DNA of 21,334 bases from Desulfurococcales archaeon (GCA_015522345.1 WAML01000096.1:1-21334), one strand, 5' to 3'; shown: positions 1 through 8,436, counted from the first letter of the stretch. Notes: generated by a model not told the origin, from the sequence alone. A program made the numbers and translations.

Positions 1-117
1 TAGCTGGTACACCATAGAATAGATATACGTAGTGCTTTAGAAATGAAGCGGCAATAAAGAAGTGCTAGATAGTTTAGTGGTAGGAGAAAAACTGTAAATA
101 CTATAATTGTTTTCTCT
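1..117. other. left edge, no supportable gene
   Basis: No convincing gene is visible here. On the plus strand the frame starting at base 2 reads SWYTIE and a stop at 20-22, which could be the last codons of a gene ending here, but seven codons cannot be assigned. On the minus strand a frame is open from base 64 to the edge but has no ATG, GTG or TTG. The stretch also holds the region downstream of the aminopropyltransferase gene, with no strong poly-T terminator. Confidence 0.3.
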
Positions 118-993
118 TTATTCTTTTTTCTTTAAAGGCTTAGTTATTGGTTTATATACATACGCCATATGAACTCTACCGCTATAGTATCTCGTAGAGA
201 CTCTTCTTTCTTTAAGTCTTTTATCAACTTCTTCTAGAGATAGTGATTTTGGATCATGTTTTTTACTGCCCATTATGAAATTGCAGGAGTATCCAAAGGA
301 TGGAACCCATGTCTCGTACTCCATGGTTATAGGGAAGACTCTAGCTATGTTGTTATAGACCCACTCATACACTTCTGTGTAGAAGAAGCTATTGCCTGCT
401 TGTGTAACAACTATTCCATCATCTTTTAATACTCTATATATTTCTCTAAAGAATTCTTCACTATAGAGGTCTTTAGCTATTTCGCTTGAGTAAGGATCTG
501 TTAGATCCATTATTACTACGTCGAAGTATTTACTAGGAGCTTCTTTGAGATACTTCTTGCCATCCATAATATATACTTTAGCTCTTGGATCGTAGAAACT
601 ACCTTTATGCATGACTTCTAGGTATTTCTTTGCAAATTCTACTAGTTCACCATCTATATCCACCATAACAGCTTCTTTTACACTACTATACTTCAGTACT
701 TCCCTTAATGTAGCTCCTTCACCGCCTCCTATAATCAATACTTTCTCGGGATTGGGATGAGTTATCATTGCTGGATGGACAAGGCTTTCATGATATAAGT
801 GTTCATCGTTCTCAGTACTTTGGATATAATTATCTATTATTAGTGATCTACCATATATCTCTAGATCTGCTAGAACTACATGCTGATACTTAGTCTTCTT
901 AGCTACATAAACATTCTTTATCTTAACTAGAGTAGCTGATGTAGGGTCTGTAGGCTCTATAAGTACTAGTCCTACATATCCTTGTTCAGACAT
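118..993 (-). CDS. speE: spermidine synthase-family polyamine aminopropyltransferase
   Basis: This cytosolic enzyme would transfer the aminopropyl group of decarboxylated S-adenosylmethionine to a polyamine acceptor. The 291-residue product has the family layout: a small N-terminal beta domain with the DNYIQST..DEHLYHE active-site segment (residues 54-69), then a Rossmann methyltransferase-like fold with the nucleotide loop GGGEGATLRE (89-98), the acidic VDID (111-114) and the catalytic DLTDPY loop (163-168). The length is normal. The ATG at 991-993 follows GGTGAG closely. Archaeal members use putrescine, agmatine or 1,3-diaminopropane as acceptor, and the sequence does not show which. The gene stands alone and diverges from the FAD oxidoreductase; no decarboxylase gene for making the donor is in the window. 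Family is certain, acceptor open. Confidence 0.93.
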   Translation of the reverse strand: MSEQGYVGLVLIEPTDPTSATLVKIKNVYVAKKTKYQHVVLADLEIYGRSLIIDNYIQSTENDEHLYHESLVHPAMITHPNPEKVLIIGGGEGATLREVLKYSSVKEAVMVDIDGELVEFAKKYLEVMHKGSFYDPRAKVYIMDGKKYLKEAPSKYFDVVIMDLTDPYSSEIAKDLYSEEFFREIYRVLKDDGIVVTQAGNSFFYTEVYEWVYNNIARVFPITMEYETWVPSFGYSCNFIMGSKKHDPKSLSLEEVDKRLKERRVSTRYYSGRVHMAYVYKPITKPLKKKE

Positions 994-1035
994 ATTCTCA
1001 CCAGTAGTTTTGGTAATAGTATTTATTGAACTGTA

Positions 1036-1044
1036 TTATAAAAG
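1036..1044 (-). promoter_or_regulatory. TATA box for speE
   Basis: On the minus strand this reads CTTTTATAA. Its centre is about 47 bases before the ATG, so transcription would start near 1014 and leave a leader of about 20 bases that holds the GGTGAG ribosome binding site. The spacing fits archaeal promoters; the assignment is by eye. Confidence 0.5.
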
Positions 1045-1147
1045 ATGCTTTTTAGATATTTGCTTTGACACTCTATTGACTACATACTGGTTTAGCTAAG
1101 TTTATTTCCTTATACTATAGTAATAACTATACTTGGTGTAGGATCAA

Positions 1148-2638
1148 TTGTTAGATAAGAAGGATTATCGTATTTACGAACACCCTATAATATCGTTTAA
1201 GCGTGGACAGAAAATAGTTTTTTATTTTGAGGGTAAAGCTGTTGAAGCCTATGAAGGAGAAAGTGTATTAGCTGCACTTTATGCATTGGGAATAAGAGTT
1301 TTTACATGGAGTGTAAAATATGGTAGACCACGTGGAGCATTCTGTATGATTGGTAAGTGTAGTAGTTGTTTCGTAAAAATAAATGGAGTACCTAATAGGA
1401 GATCATGTATAGAACCTGTAAGAGAAGGCATACGTGTTGAGAGACAGAAAGGATTACCGGATATACCATCTAACTATAGTGTAGAAGAAATTCCTACAGA
1501 GGAGGTAGAGACTGATCTACTAGTTGTTGGAGGAGGTCCTGCTGGACTCCATGCAGCTTTAAAGGCGGCACAGTATGGAATGAACGTACTAGTTGTTGAC
1601 GAAGGATTAAGGCTTGGAGGCCAATTAGTTAAACAAACTCATAAATTCTTTGGATCGAGAAAATACTATGGCGGTATACGTGGATTCGAAATAGCTGAGA
1701 TCCTAGAGAAGAAAGTTAAAGAAAAAGAAAATATTACTGTATTGAACGGTGCAAGTGTCTACGGATATTTCGCTGATGGTGTAGGAGTAGCTGTTCATAG
1801 ACCACGTCTAAAGAATATTATTGTTAAAGCAAAAGCAATTATCGGAGCTACAGGAGCTGTTGAGAGAGGCTTGACTTTTGAAAACAATGACCTCCCCGGG
1901 ATAATGGGTGCTGGCGGTGCCCAGACTCTAATGAATCAATACGGTATTAAACCTGGCGAAAAAACGCTTGTTGTTGGATCAGGTAATGTGGGTCTTATAG
2001 TATCTTATCAATTACTTCAAGCAGGTGTAAAAGTTGAAGCACTTGTAGAGATACTCCCACATATAGGAGGATGGTTTGTCCACGCTGCTAAGATAAGAAG
2101 GCTTGGAGTACCAATTCTCCTAAGACATACAATAGTTAAAGCAATAGGTAGTGATAGAGTTGAAAAAGCAGTTATACAGGAAGTAGATGAAAAATTCAAT
2201 CCAGTACCTGGGACAGAGAAAGAACTTGATGTAGACCTCGTATTATTGGCTGTAGGGCTAGCACCTGATATAAGATTATTTAGTCAAGCAGGATGTGCTA
2301 TGAAGTGGATCCCTGAATTAGGTGGACTTGTACCACTAAGGACTAAGTATCTTGAGACAAGTATTGAAAACCTATATATAGCTGGCGATGCCGCTGGCAT
2401 AGAAGAAGCTACAACAGCTTTTATAGAGGGTGAAATAGCTGCTTTATCGGCTGCAATAAAACTTGGTTTTGGAGGAGATAAAGCAGTTAAGGAAAGAGAA
2501 GAACTTCTAGACTTCCTATGGAATGAATACCGTAAATCACCTGTAGTAGAGAGAGCTAGAATAGGTAAGTTAAAGGCTACAGTATCTGAAGAAGAAATGG
2601 CTAGAATTAGGAAACAATACAATAGTTTTATTGGCTAA
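1148..2638 (+). CDS. FAD/NAD(P) oxidoreductase with N-terminal 2Fe-2S domain (SoxA/HcnA/proline dehydrogenase alpha-like)
   Basis: This 496-residue protein resembles the alpha subunit of heteromeric sarcosine oxidase and of archaeal dye-linked proline dehydrogenase. Residues 20-100 form a 2Fe-2S domain with cysteines 66, 71, 74 and 87 (C-x4-C-x2-C-x12-C). The FAD-binding GGGPAG is at 128-133, a second dinucleotide site GSGNVG at 277-282 and the C-terminal FAD motif YIAGDAAG at 410-417. The start is TTG at 1148 after GGTGTAGGA; the frame is closed by TAG at 1139. In related enzymes such a subunit passes electrons from a beta subunit that oxidises an amine or amino acid, but no beta or small subunit gene lies next to it here. 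Its substrate is therefore unknown. The stop overlaps the stop of the convergent oppF. Confidence 0.85.
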   Translation: MLDKKDYRIYEHPIISFKRGQKIVFYFEGKAVEAYEGESVLAALYALGIRVFTWSVKYGRPRGAFCMIGKCSSCFVKINGVPNRRSCIEPVREGIRVERQKGLPDIPSNYSVEEIPTEEVETDLLVVGGGPAGLHAALKAAQYGMNVLVVDEGLRLGGQLVKQTHKFFGSRKYYGGIRGFEIAEILEKKVKEKENITVLNGASVYGYFADGVGVAVHRPRLKNIIVKAKAIIGATGAVERGLTFENNDLPGIMGAGGAQTLMNQYGIKPGEKTLVVGSGNVGLIVSYQLLQAGVKVEALVEILPHIGGWFVHAAKIRRLGVPILLRHTIVKAIGSDRVEKAVIQEVDEKFNPVPGTEKELDVDLVLLAVGLAPDIRLFSQAGCAMKWIPELGGLVPLRTKYLETSIENLYIAGDAAGIEEATTAFIEGEIAALSAAIKLGFGGDKAVKEREELLDFLWNEYRKSPVVERARIGKLKATVSEEEMARIRKQYNSFIG

Positions 2639-3627
2639 GAATATATATGGCATGCCACCCAATGGTTTTTCTCAACTTCTATAAGCTCAGGCTCCTTGTT
2701 TCTACAAATATCTTTTACGTAAGGACAGCGTGGATGAAATCTACAGCCTTGAGGAGGATTCCTGGGGTCGGGTAATTCGCCTAGAATCCTTATTTTCTTC
2801 ATCCTCTTCCTTCTAACAATACTTGGTACAGCATCTATCAGGGCTTGAGTATATGGATGTAGTGGATTATTTATTACCTGTTCTGTAGGACCTATTTCAA
2901 CTATTTTACCTAGATACATAACAGCTATTCTATCCGAAATTATTCTTCCAACACCTATATCGTGAGTTATAAACAACATTGTTAGATTATATTCTCTCTT
3001 AAACTGTTGTAGAAGATCTAGTATAGATGCCCTCATAGATACATCTATCATAGAAACAGGTTCATCTGCAACAACAAATACCGGTTTTAGAGCCATAGCT
3101 CTAGCTATTACAACTCTTTGTCTCTGCCCCCCACTTAACTGGTGAGGGAGTCTTGCATAGAATTCATTGGATGGAGTTAAACCTACTTTTTCAAGCATTT
3201 CAAGAGCAATTTCTCTTGCTTCTTTTCTCGTAGCTAGACCATGTACTACTAGTGGATGAGCTATTTGTTCTCCTACGGGCATACGTGGATTAAGGCTAGC
3301 CATAGGGTCCTGGTAGATCATCTGCATCTTTTTTCTAAACGGACGTAGTTTCTTCAAGGGAATTTTTGTTATATCTTTTCCTTCAAACAAGATCTTCCCA
3401 CTAGTTGGTTCTTCAAGTCTAATAACTAGTCTACCTGTCGTCGTCTTTCCACAACCACTTTCACCTATTAATGCTAGAGTCTCTCCCCTCCTTATTGTAA
3501 ATGAAACTCCGTCAACTGCTTTAACATATTCTCTTTTTCTCCTAAATATAAAGTCAGCAAAACTCCTTGTTACTGGGTAATACTTCTTTAAGTCGTATAC
3601 CTCAATTACTGGAAGATTTTCTCCCAC
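2635..3627 (-). CDS. oppF: oligopeptide/dipeptide-type ABC transporter ATPase (OppF/DppF)
   Basis: Second ATPase of the Opp-type importer, acting on the cytosolic face. The 330 residues carry Walker A GESGCGKTT (55-63), Q-loop Gln106, signature LSGGQ (164-168), Walker B ending VVADEP (184-189) and switch His222. The D-loop region reads SMID rather than the usual SALD. The C-terminal oligo_HPY extension has cysteines 295, 301, 308 and 326, the set known to hold a 4Fe-4S cluster in studied OppD/DppD proteins. The start is GTG at 3625-3627. The oppD stop TGA lies inside the ribosome binding site AAAGGTGA six bases upstream, which implies translational coupling. It is the last gene of the operon and overlaps the convergent oxidoreductase by four bases. 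Confidence 0.92.
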   Translation of the reverse strand: MGENLPVIEVYDLKKYYPVTRSFADFIFRRKREYVKAVDGVSFTIRRGETLALIGESGCGKTTTGRLVIRLEEPTSGKILFEGKDITKIPLKKLRPFRKKMQMIYQDPMASLNPRMPVGEQIAHPLVVHGLATRKEAREIALEMLEKVGLTPSNEFYARLPHQLSGGQRQRVVIARAMALKPVFVVADEPVSMIDVSMRASILDLLQQFKREYNLTMLFITHDIGVGRIISDRIAVMYLGKIVEIGPTEQVINNPLHPYTQALIDAVPSIVRRKRMKKIRILGELPDPRNPPQGCRFHPRCPYVKDICRNKEPELIEVEKNHWVACHIYS

Positions 3628-3633
3628 ACTACA

Positions 3634-4587
3634 TCACCTTTCCATGACTCTCCAGCATGCTACGTAGTGTTCTGGTTCTATTTGTATTAGTGGTGGTTCT
3701 TGTTTGTCGCATGGCTCAAACCTAAACCTACACCTAGGATGAAACCTACAACCAGGAGGAGGACTACGAAGATCAGGTGGATAGCCGGGTATAGACTCTA
3801 TTTTTCTTGGACCCCATATATCGGGCACGCTCTTCAATAATCCAATAGTGTAGGGATGACTAGGTTTTTCTACAATATCGTCTACACGTCCTATTTCAAC
3901 GATTTTGCCAGCATACATAACTGCTATTCTATCACTTCTTTCAGCAGCTAATGCGAGATCGTGTGTTATGAAGAGGATACTTGTACCATCTTTTTTGAAT
4001 CTAGACATAAGCTCCATAATAGAGTCTTGGACTATTACATCGAGAGCTGTAGTAGGTTCATCGGCTATTAGTAATCTAGGTTTTAGAGCCATAGCTATTG
4101 CTATAGCTACTCTTTGTCTCTGACCTCCACTTAATTGGTGTGGATAGTAGTTTATTCTATCTCCTGGAATACCTACTTTTTCAAGCATATCTCTAGCTTT
4201 CTCCATAGCTTCTTTAAGCTTAAGATCTTCGTGTATCATATACACTTCTGCCAATTGATCCCCAATTCTTCTTAAGGGGTCAAGACTTGTCATAGGGTCT
4301 TGGAATACCATGCTTATTTCTTTCCCAAGAATTTTCCTTAACTCGGGCTCAGATAGATCGAGTATGTTCTTGCCTCTATACAGTATTTCTCCATTAACTA
4401 TTTTACCTGGTGGAGGCACAAGACGTATTATGCTATGGGCTAAAGTACTTTTTCCACAACCACTTTCTCCAACAATACTAATCCATTCTCCTACATTAAT
4501 ACTAAGGCTTACATTATCAACGGCTTTTACAATACCGGATAACGTATAGTAGTAAACTGATAGATTATTTACTCTAAGGAGAACCAT
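3634..4587 (-). CDS. oppD: oligopeptide/dipeptide-type ABC transporter ATPase (OppD/DppD)
   Basis: First ATPase of the Opp-type importer. Counting from the ATG at 4585-4587 (317 residues) it has Walker A GESGCGKST (40-48), Q-loop Gln96, signature LSGGQ (152-156), Walker B LIADEP (173-178), D-loop ALD (181-183) and switch His209. The C-terminal extension has cysteines 280, 286, 293 and 311, as in members with a 4Fe-4S cluster. The frame is open to 4623, but this ATG is preferred: it follows GAGGTGA by four bases, it begins directly at the conserved first strand, and the 12 extra residues would only translate the end of oppC. The oppC stop TGA is part of that ribosome binding site, so translation is probably coupled. 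Confidence 0.92.
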   Translation of the reverse strand: MVLLRVNNLSVYYYTLSGIVKAVDNVSLSINVGEWISIVGESGCGKSTLAHSIIRLVPPPGKIVNGEILYRGKNILDLSEPELRKILGKEISMVFQDPMTSLDPLRRIGDQLAEVYMIHEDLKLKEAMEKARDMLEKVGIPGDRINYYPHQLSGGQRQRVAIAIAMALKPRLLIADEPTTALDVIVQDSIMELMSRFKKDGTSILFITHDLALAAERSDRIAVMYAGKIVEIGRVDDIVEKPSHPYTIGLLKSVPDIWGPRKIESIPGYPPDLRSPPPGCRFHPRCRFRFEPCDKQEPPLIQIEPEHYVACWRVMER

Positions 4588-4591
4588 TTTT

Positions 4592-5470
4592 TCACCTCGG
4601 TTTTGCAAGTGATAGTCTTTCACTTAATGATTCGCCTATTAATGCGAATCCCATAGCCAGTAACATAACCATTAATCCAGGGAAGAATGATAACCACCAG
4701 TACCCGTTTAGGAAAAACGGCTGCCCTGCTCTAAGGTCATAACCCCAGTCAGGAGTAGGTGGTGTAACTGATAAACCTAGGTAACTAAGCCCTGCTTCAG
4801 TAAGTATTGCATCAGATACGCTTAGTGTAAACACCACTAGAATAGTGTGCCCGAGGTTTGGAAGTATATATTTATACATAATAGTCTTATCGGGTATACC
4901 AAGAGCTCTAGCAGCATCTACAAATAATGTGTTCTTTATACTTAGTGTTTGTCCACGAACCATTCTATAGTATGTTGGTACATAGACAAATGCTATAGCA
5001 ATAGCGGTATTCGTGGGACTGGGGCCTAATACTGCAGCTATTGCTATAGCTAGAATTAATGCGGGAAAAGCATACATACTATCCATTATCATACTTAGAA
5101 CTCTATCTAATGGGCCACCGTAGTAGCCGGAGATCAATCCTAGAGGAACTCCTATTGACATAGATATTATTGTAGCCATGAATACAACGTATAATACTAT
5201 TCTAGCACCCCATACGATTCTAGAGAATACGTCTTGCCCTATCTTATTAGTTCCCATCAAATATTCTAGGCTGGGTGGTTCAAAGGGGTCACCTACTTTA
5301 ACCGTAGGATCATAGGGAGCTATTACTGGAGCTAGTAAAGCAATGAGTACAAAGAACAATACTATTGCAAAACCAGCTCTAAACATCCATTTACCAGGCT
5401 CGTTTGAGCCTATATACTTCTTCATTAACCTATAGGCAGCGCCTGCTACAGCTTTTGAAGCCAAAGCCAT
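4592..5470 (-). CDS. oppC: oligopeptide/dipeptide-type ABC transporter permease (OppC/DppC)
   Basis: Inner permease half of the Opp-type importer, 292 residues. A cytosolic N-terminus of about 30 residues leads into the first membrane segment (about 33-52). It is followed by the OppC-type segment with GTNKIGQDVFSR (73-84), then a five-helix permease domain (about 90-280). The ATPase-contact loop runs AARALGIPDKTIMYKYILP (186-204), with its conserved glycine at 191. The ATG at 5468-5470 follows GGGTGT by five bases and lies 10 bases after the oppB stop. Gene order oppB-oppC-oppD-oppF matches the family standard. The permease does not reveal the substrate. Confidence 0.92.
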   Translation of the reverse strand: MALASKAVAGAAYRLMKKYIGSNEPGKWMFRAGFAIVLFFVLIALLAPVIAPYDPTVKVGDPFEPPSLEYLMGTNKIGQDVFSRIVWGARIVLYVVFMATIISMSIGVPLGLISGYYGGPLDRVLSMIMDSMYAFPALILAIAIAAVLGPSPTNTAIAIAFVYVPTYYRMVRGQTLSIKNTLFVDAARALGIPDKTIMYKYILPNLGHTILVVFTLSVSDAILTEAGLSYLGLSVTPPTPDWGYDLRAGQPFFLNGYWWLSFFPGLMVMLLAMGFALIGESLSERLSLAKPR

Positions 5471-5480
5471 GTGCTACACC

Positions 5481-6503
5481 CTAATACTTAACCCTAGGAT
5501 CTAGTAATGCGTATATGACGTCTACGATTAAGCTTATCACGCTTACAAAAAACGCAAAGAATATTATGGCTCCCTGGATCGAGTTATAGTCTCTATAATC
5601 TATTCGATCAACGATGAAAGTCCCTATTCCAGGCCAATTGAAAGTTGTCTCAGTAAGTATAGCTCCACCAAGGAGTATAGCGAACTGTAGCCCCATTAGA
5701 GTTACTATGGGTATAAATGCATTTTTTAAACCATACCATATTATCTTATACTTAGAAAGACCTCTTGCATAATATGATCTTATAAAGTCCATACTAAGTA
5801 CATCAACCAAGTTATTCCTAACTAAACGAGTATATGCTCCACTTAATACTATCCCTAGTGTAATACTTGGTAGTATAAGGTGTGAAATAGCGCTTATGAA
5901 AGCCTGTAAATTACCTGTCAATATACTATCTAATACATACAGTCCTGTTATCCATTCAATATACATTCCAGGGTCTATTCTACCACTCGTAGGAAGTACT
6001 TTTAGTTTAAGCCCAAATATGTATTGGAGAATTAATCCAAACCATGGTATGAAGAGTGTATATGCTATAATACTGTATAGTCTCATAGCAGAATCTATCC
6101 AAGTACCTCTCTTTACAGCAGCTATTGTACCCGTCAATAATCCTAGGAATACACTTACTATGAAACTAGCTATAGTGAGCTCTAGTGTTGCAGGGAATTT
6201 AAGGAATATATAGTCTTTCACAGGTTTACCCATAGGCATTGCTAGAGTTACTCCAAAGTCTCCGTGGAGCACATTCCATAAATACTCGAAATACTGTACA
6301 TAGGGAGGCTTATCTAGTCCAGCTAATTTCCTTAAATGCTCTAATTGTTCAGCAGAAATATGTTTTGTACCAACTACAGCTAATATTGGATCTCCTGGTA
6401 AGAGTCTTAGGAGTACAAAGACTAGAGTATAGAGTATGAGGACAGTAGGAATAATCATTAGTGCTCGAATCAATATATAGTAGCCTAGACCCCTCCCACT
6501 CAA
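5481..6503 (-). CDS. oppB: oligopeptide/dipeptide-type ABC transporter permease (OppB/DppB)
   Basis: Partner permease of OppC, 340 residues. The N-terminal membrane helix (about 10-34) ends in the family hallmark LLPGDP (34-39). An extracytosolic region with LAGLDKP (60-66) follows, then the permease core (about 105-335) with the contact loop ARGLSKYKIIWYGLKNAFIP (246-265). The family-typical NWPGIGTFIVDRIDYRD is at 289-305 and the C-terminus is LLDPRVKY. The start is TTG at 6501-6503; GGTG lies seven bases upstream. A TATA-like element about 25 bases before the TTG suggests an extra, nearly leaderless transcript besides read-through from oppA. Confidence 0.9.
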   Translation of the reverse strand: MSGRGLGYYILIRALMIIPTVLILYTLVFVLLRLLPGDPILAVVGTKHISAEQLEHLRKLAGLDKPPYVQYFEYLWNVLHGDFGVTLAMPMGKPVKDYIFLKFPATLELTIASFIVSVFLGLLTGTIAAVKRGTWIDSAMRLYSIIAYTLFIPWFGLILQYIFGLKLKVLPTSGRIDPGMYIEWITGLYVLDSILTGNLQAFISAISHLILPSITLGIVLSGAYTRLVRNNLVDVLSMDFIRSYYARGLSKYKIIWYGLKNAFIPIVTLMGLQFAILLGGAILTETTFNWPGIGTFIVDRIDYRDYNSIQGAIIFFAFFVSVISLIVDVIYALLDPRVKY

Positions 6504-6523
6504 TATTAAGCACCAATACCTAC

Positions 6524-6533
6524 TTTAAATAAA
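6524..6533 (-). promoter_or_regulatory. possible internal promoter for oppBCDF
   Basis: The minus strand reads TTTATTTAAA, centred about 25 bases before the oppB TTG. A start site here would give an almost leaderless oppB message that lacks the GGTG element at 6511-6514, which would then serve only the read-through transcript. Assigned by eye. Confidence 0.35.
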
Positions 6534-6557
6534 TTAAAGCACATCGTTCGTCTTTCG

Positions 6558-6569
6558 AAAAGAAAAAGA
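6558..6569 (-). terminator. possible poly-T terminator after oppA
   Basis: On the minus strand this is TCTTTTTCTTTT, starting about 14 bases after the oppA stop. Archaeal termination commonly occurs at such T-runs without a hairpin. Partial termination here, followed by the promoter-like element at 6524-6533, would give more binding protein than permease. Confidence 0.35.
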
Positions 6570-6583
6570 TGTTATAGTTTATT

Positions 6584-8143
6584 TTAGGATTTGTAGAGTG
6601 TTGCATAGTAGAATAACATTGTGGGGCTAGGCACTATACCTTCTACATTGCTTCTAGCTACTATGTATAGTCTTCCTTGGAATATAGGTATGTAGGGCAC
6701 GTCTTCAGCAAGTATTTCCTGTACTTGTTCGTATAGTTTTGCTCTATCTTCTTGGTTTGTAAGTCTCTGTGCTTCTTCAAGTAGTTTATCAACAGTTTCA
6801 TTAGCGTATCCTGTTCCGGACCAAGAGTTTGCTTCACTGTGTAGGAATGGTGTTAGATAGTCGTCGGGGTCTAGATAGTCTGGATACCATCCGAGTAAGT
6901 ATACTGATAGTCTTCCATTTCTTATGTAGTCTACGTAGGTTCCCCACTCAGCACTCTTTATCTCTACTTCTATAAGTCCAGTCTTCTCCCACTGGCTCTT
7001 AAGTAACTGTGCTATATCTGCTTCAGTATCTCCATAGTGTGTTGGAGTATACCATAACTCTATCTTTAACTTATTGTCTTCACTAAATCCTGCTTGCGAC
7101 AATAGTTGTTTAGCTAAGTCTAGGTTTGCATCACCATATTTCTTGAAAGCGTCTATGTGGCTCCACATACCATTTGGTACTAGACTATATAATGGTTCTC
7201 CCGCTCCTCTAAGAACTACGTCTATTATCTCTTTTCTATCAAGTGCTGCTGCTAGTGCTTGCCTCACTAGTTTATTGTTTGTAGGAGATACTCTAACGTT
7301 GAGACATATGTATCTAATGAAAGAGCCAGGTACTTCAACTACTTTAAATCCTTCCTTACCCTTAAAGTACTCTATATCAGTTGGTCTAAGAGTTCTCCAA
7401 GCAATATCTATTTCTCCATTCTCTAGAGCCAGCCTTAGAGATGAAGCATCTCTGAAGAACTTTACTACAATACGCTTAGTCTTAGGAGGATCGCCATAGT
7501 AGTTGGGATTTGCTTCAAGAACTATTTCTTCGTCTCTCACGAACTTCACTATCTTGTAGGGACCAGCTCCACCAGCTGTTTGATCACTATCAATACTTGT
7601 TGGCGAGTAATCAGGGTGTACCGGGAAGTATGGTGGTGTAGCTACTAGTGCTAGGAAGAACGATGTTGGTTGTTTTAGATAGAAGACTACAGTCCTATCA
7701 TCTGGCGCCTCTACTTTTTCTACAAAACTAGTTACAAGCCAAGCAGGATCGCCGTTAATATTCATTACACGTTCAATACTCCTCTTAACATCTTTAGCAG
7801 TTAATGGAGTTCCATCAGCAAACTTAAGGTTATCCCTTAACTTGAAAACCCATACTTTGCCATCGTCTTTGACTTCCCAACTCTCAGCTAAACCAGGAAC
7901 TATTTCTAGAGTACCGGGCTTATACTTTACAAGACCCTCCATTACATTACTTAGGATCTCCCAAGTAAAGAAGTCATATGCATTAGCAGGGTCAAGATCA
8001 GTTACTTTATCGGTTACACCAATTACTATCTGACTTACTTGGCCGCCAAATTGTTGTCTAAAGAGGAAGACTGCTGCTACTCCAACTACTATCAATACAA
8101 CAATTACTGCAACAGTTACTTTACTTAATCCACGCATCCTCAT
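6584..8143 (-). CDS. oppA: extracellular solute-binding protein, family 5 (OppA/DppA-type)
   Basis: Membrane-anchored binding protein that would capture the substrate of the Opp-type importer outside the cell. The chosen start is the ATG at 8141-8143 (519 residues): the GTG nine bases earlier is part of the ribosome binding site GGGTGG. Residues 1-5 (MRMRG) and a hydrophobic stretch at 9-28 form a signal or anchor; RGLS fits the class III (PibD-type) signal pattern, and there is no lipobox cysteine. The mature part opens with the SBP_bac_5 segment around IGVTDKVTDLDPANA (41-55), ESWEV (87-91) and FADGTPLTAKDV (108-119). It is the first gene of the operon. Despite the Opp name, archaeal members bind peptides or oligosaccharides (cellobiose importers belong here), so the ligand is open. 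Confidence 0.9.
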   Translation of the reverse strand: MRMRGLSKVTVAVIVVLIVVGVAAVFLFRQQFGGQVSQIVIGVTDKVTDLDPANAYDFFTWEILSNVMEGLVKYKPGTLEIVPGLAESWEVKDDGKVWVFKLRDNLKFADGTPLTAKDVKRSIERVMNINGDPAWLVTSFVEKVEAPDDRTVVFYLKQPTSFFLALVATPPYFPVHPDYSPTSIDSDQTAGGAGPYKIVKFVRDEEIVLEANPNYYGDPPKTKRIVVKFFRDASSLRLALENGEIDIAWRTLRPTDIEYFKGKEGFKVVEVPGSFIRYICLNVRVSPTNNKLVRQALAAALDRKEIIDVVLRGAGEPLYSLVPNGMWSHIDAFKKYGDANLDLAKQLLSQAGFSEDNKLKIELWYTPTHYGDTEADIAQLLKSQWEKTGLIEVEIKSAEWGTYVDYIRNGRLSVYLLGWYPDYLDPDDYLTPFLHSEANSWSGTGYANETVDKLLEEAQRLTNQEDRAKLYEQVQEILAEDVPYIPIFQGRLYIVARSNVEGIVPSPTMLFYYATLYKS

Positions 8144-8436
8144 ATATACCACCCTAGGTACTCTACATATCTACCATAATACCACACAGTGTGTCCTTAA
8201 AAACTTATCCCACTACAGTGTGATCTATCTATAATAAAAGTATGTATCTATTAAAGAAGAATACATATATTTCTATAGAGGGAAATATGTGGGATTATCT
8301 CAAATATATTCCTAGATAAACGTAGAAAGTAGTATATAAGTCTTACTCTATTAGGTAATAATTAAATATATTATGTACAGATACTAAATTAGCTATTCCT
8401 ACCACTTACTACCTATTAGAGAGGTGTATAAATGAA
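8144..8436. promoter_or_regulatory. divergent promoter region between oppA and the small membrane gene
   Basis: No gene is visible in these 293 bases. For oppA (minus strand) a TATA-like GTTTTTAA lies at 8197-8204, predicting a start near 8174 and a leader of about 30 bases. For the plus-strand genes two TATA-like elements are visible, AGTATATAAG near 8330-8339 and ATTAAATATATT near 8363-8374. A repeat pair around the oppA TATA box is listed separately. Confidence 0.5.
8186..8222 (-). promoter_or_regulatory. ACAGTGTG repeat pair flanking the oppA TATA box
   Basis: The octamer ACAGTGTG occurs at 8186-8193 and again at 8215-8222, 29 bases apart in the same direction, close to three helical turns. 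The TATA-like element (8197-8204) lies between the copies. The first copy is also part of a short inverted repeat, CACAC-A-GTGTG (8183-8193 region). This is the geometry of a repressor site that blocks TBP/TFB. The regulator is unknown. Confidence 0.4.

Noticed and set aside
2..64. Minus-strand frame running off the left edge
   Set aside because: It contains no possible start codon between its upstream stop and the edge.
4588..4623. Upstream start for OppD adding 12 residues
   Set aside because: The extra residues only translate the end of oppC in another frame, and the ATG at 4587 has the better ribosome binding site.
7074..7499. 141-residue open frame on the plus strand opposite oppA
   Set aside because: Shadow of the binding-protein gene; no ribosome binding site or protein motif.
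8144..8152. GTG start for OppA
   Set aside because: The GTG is part of the GGGTGG ribosome binding site for the ATG at 8143.
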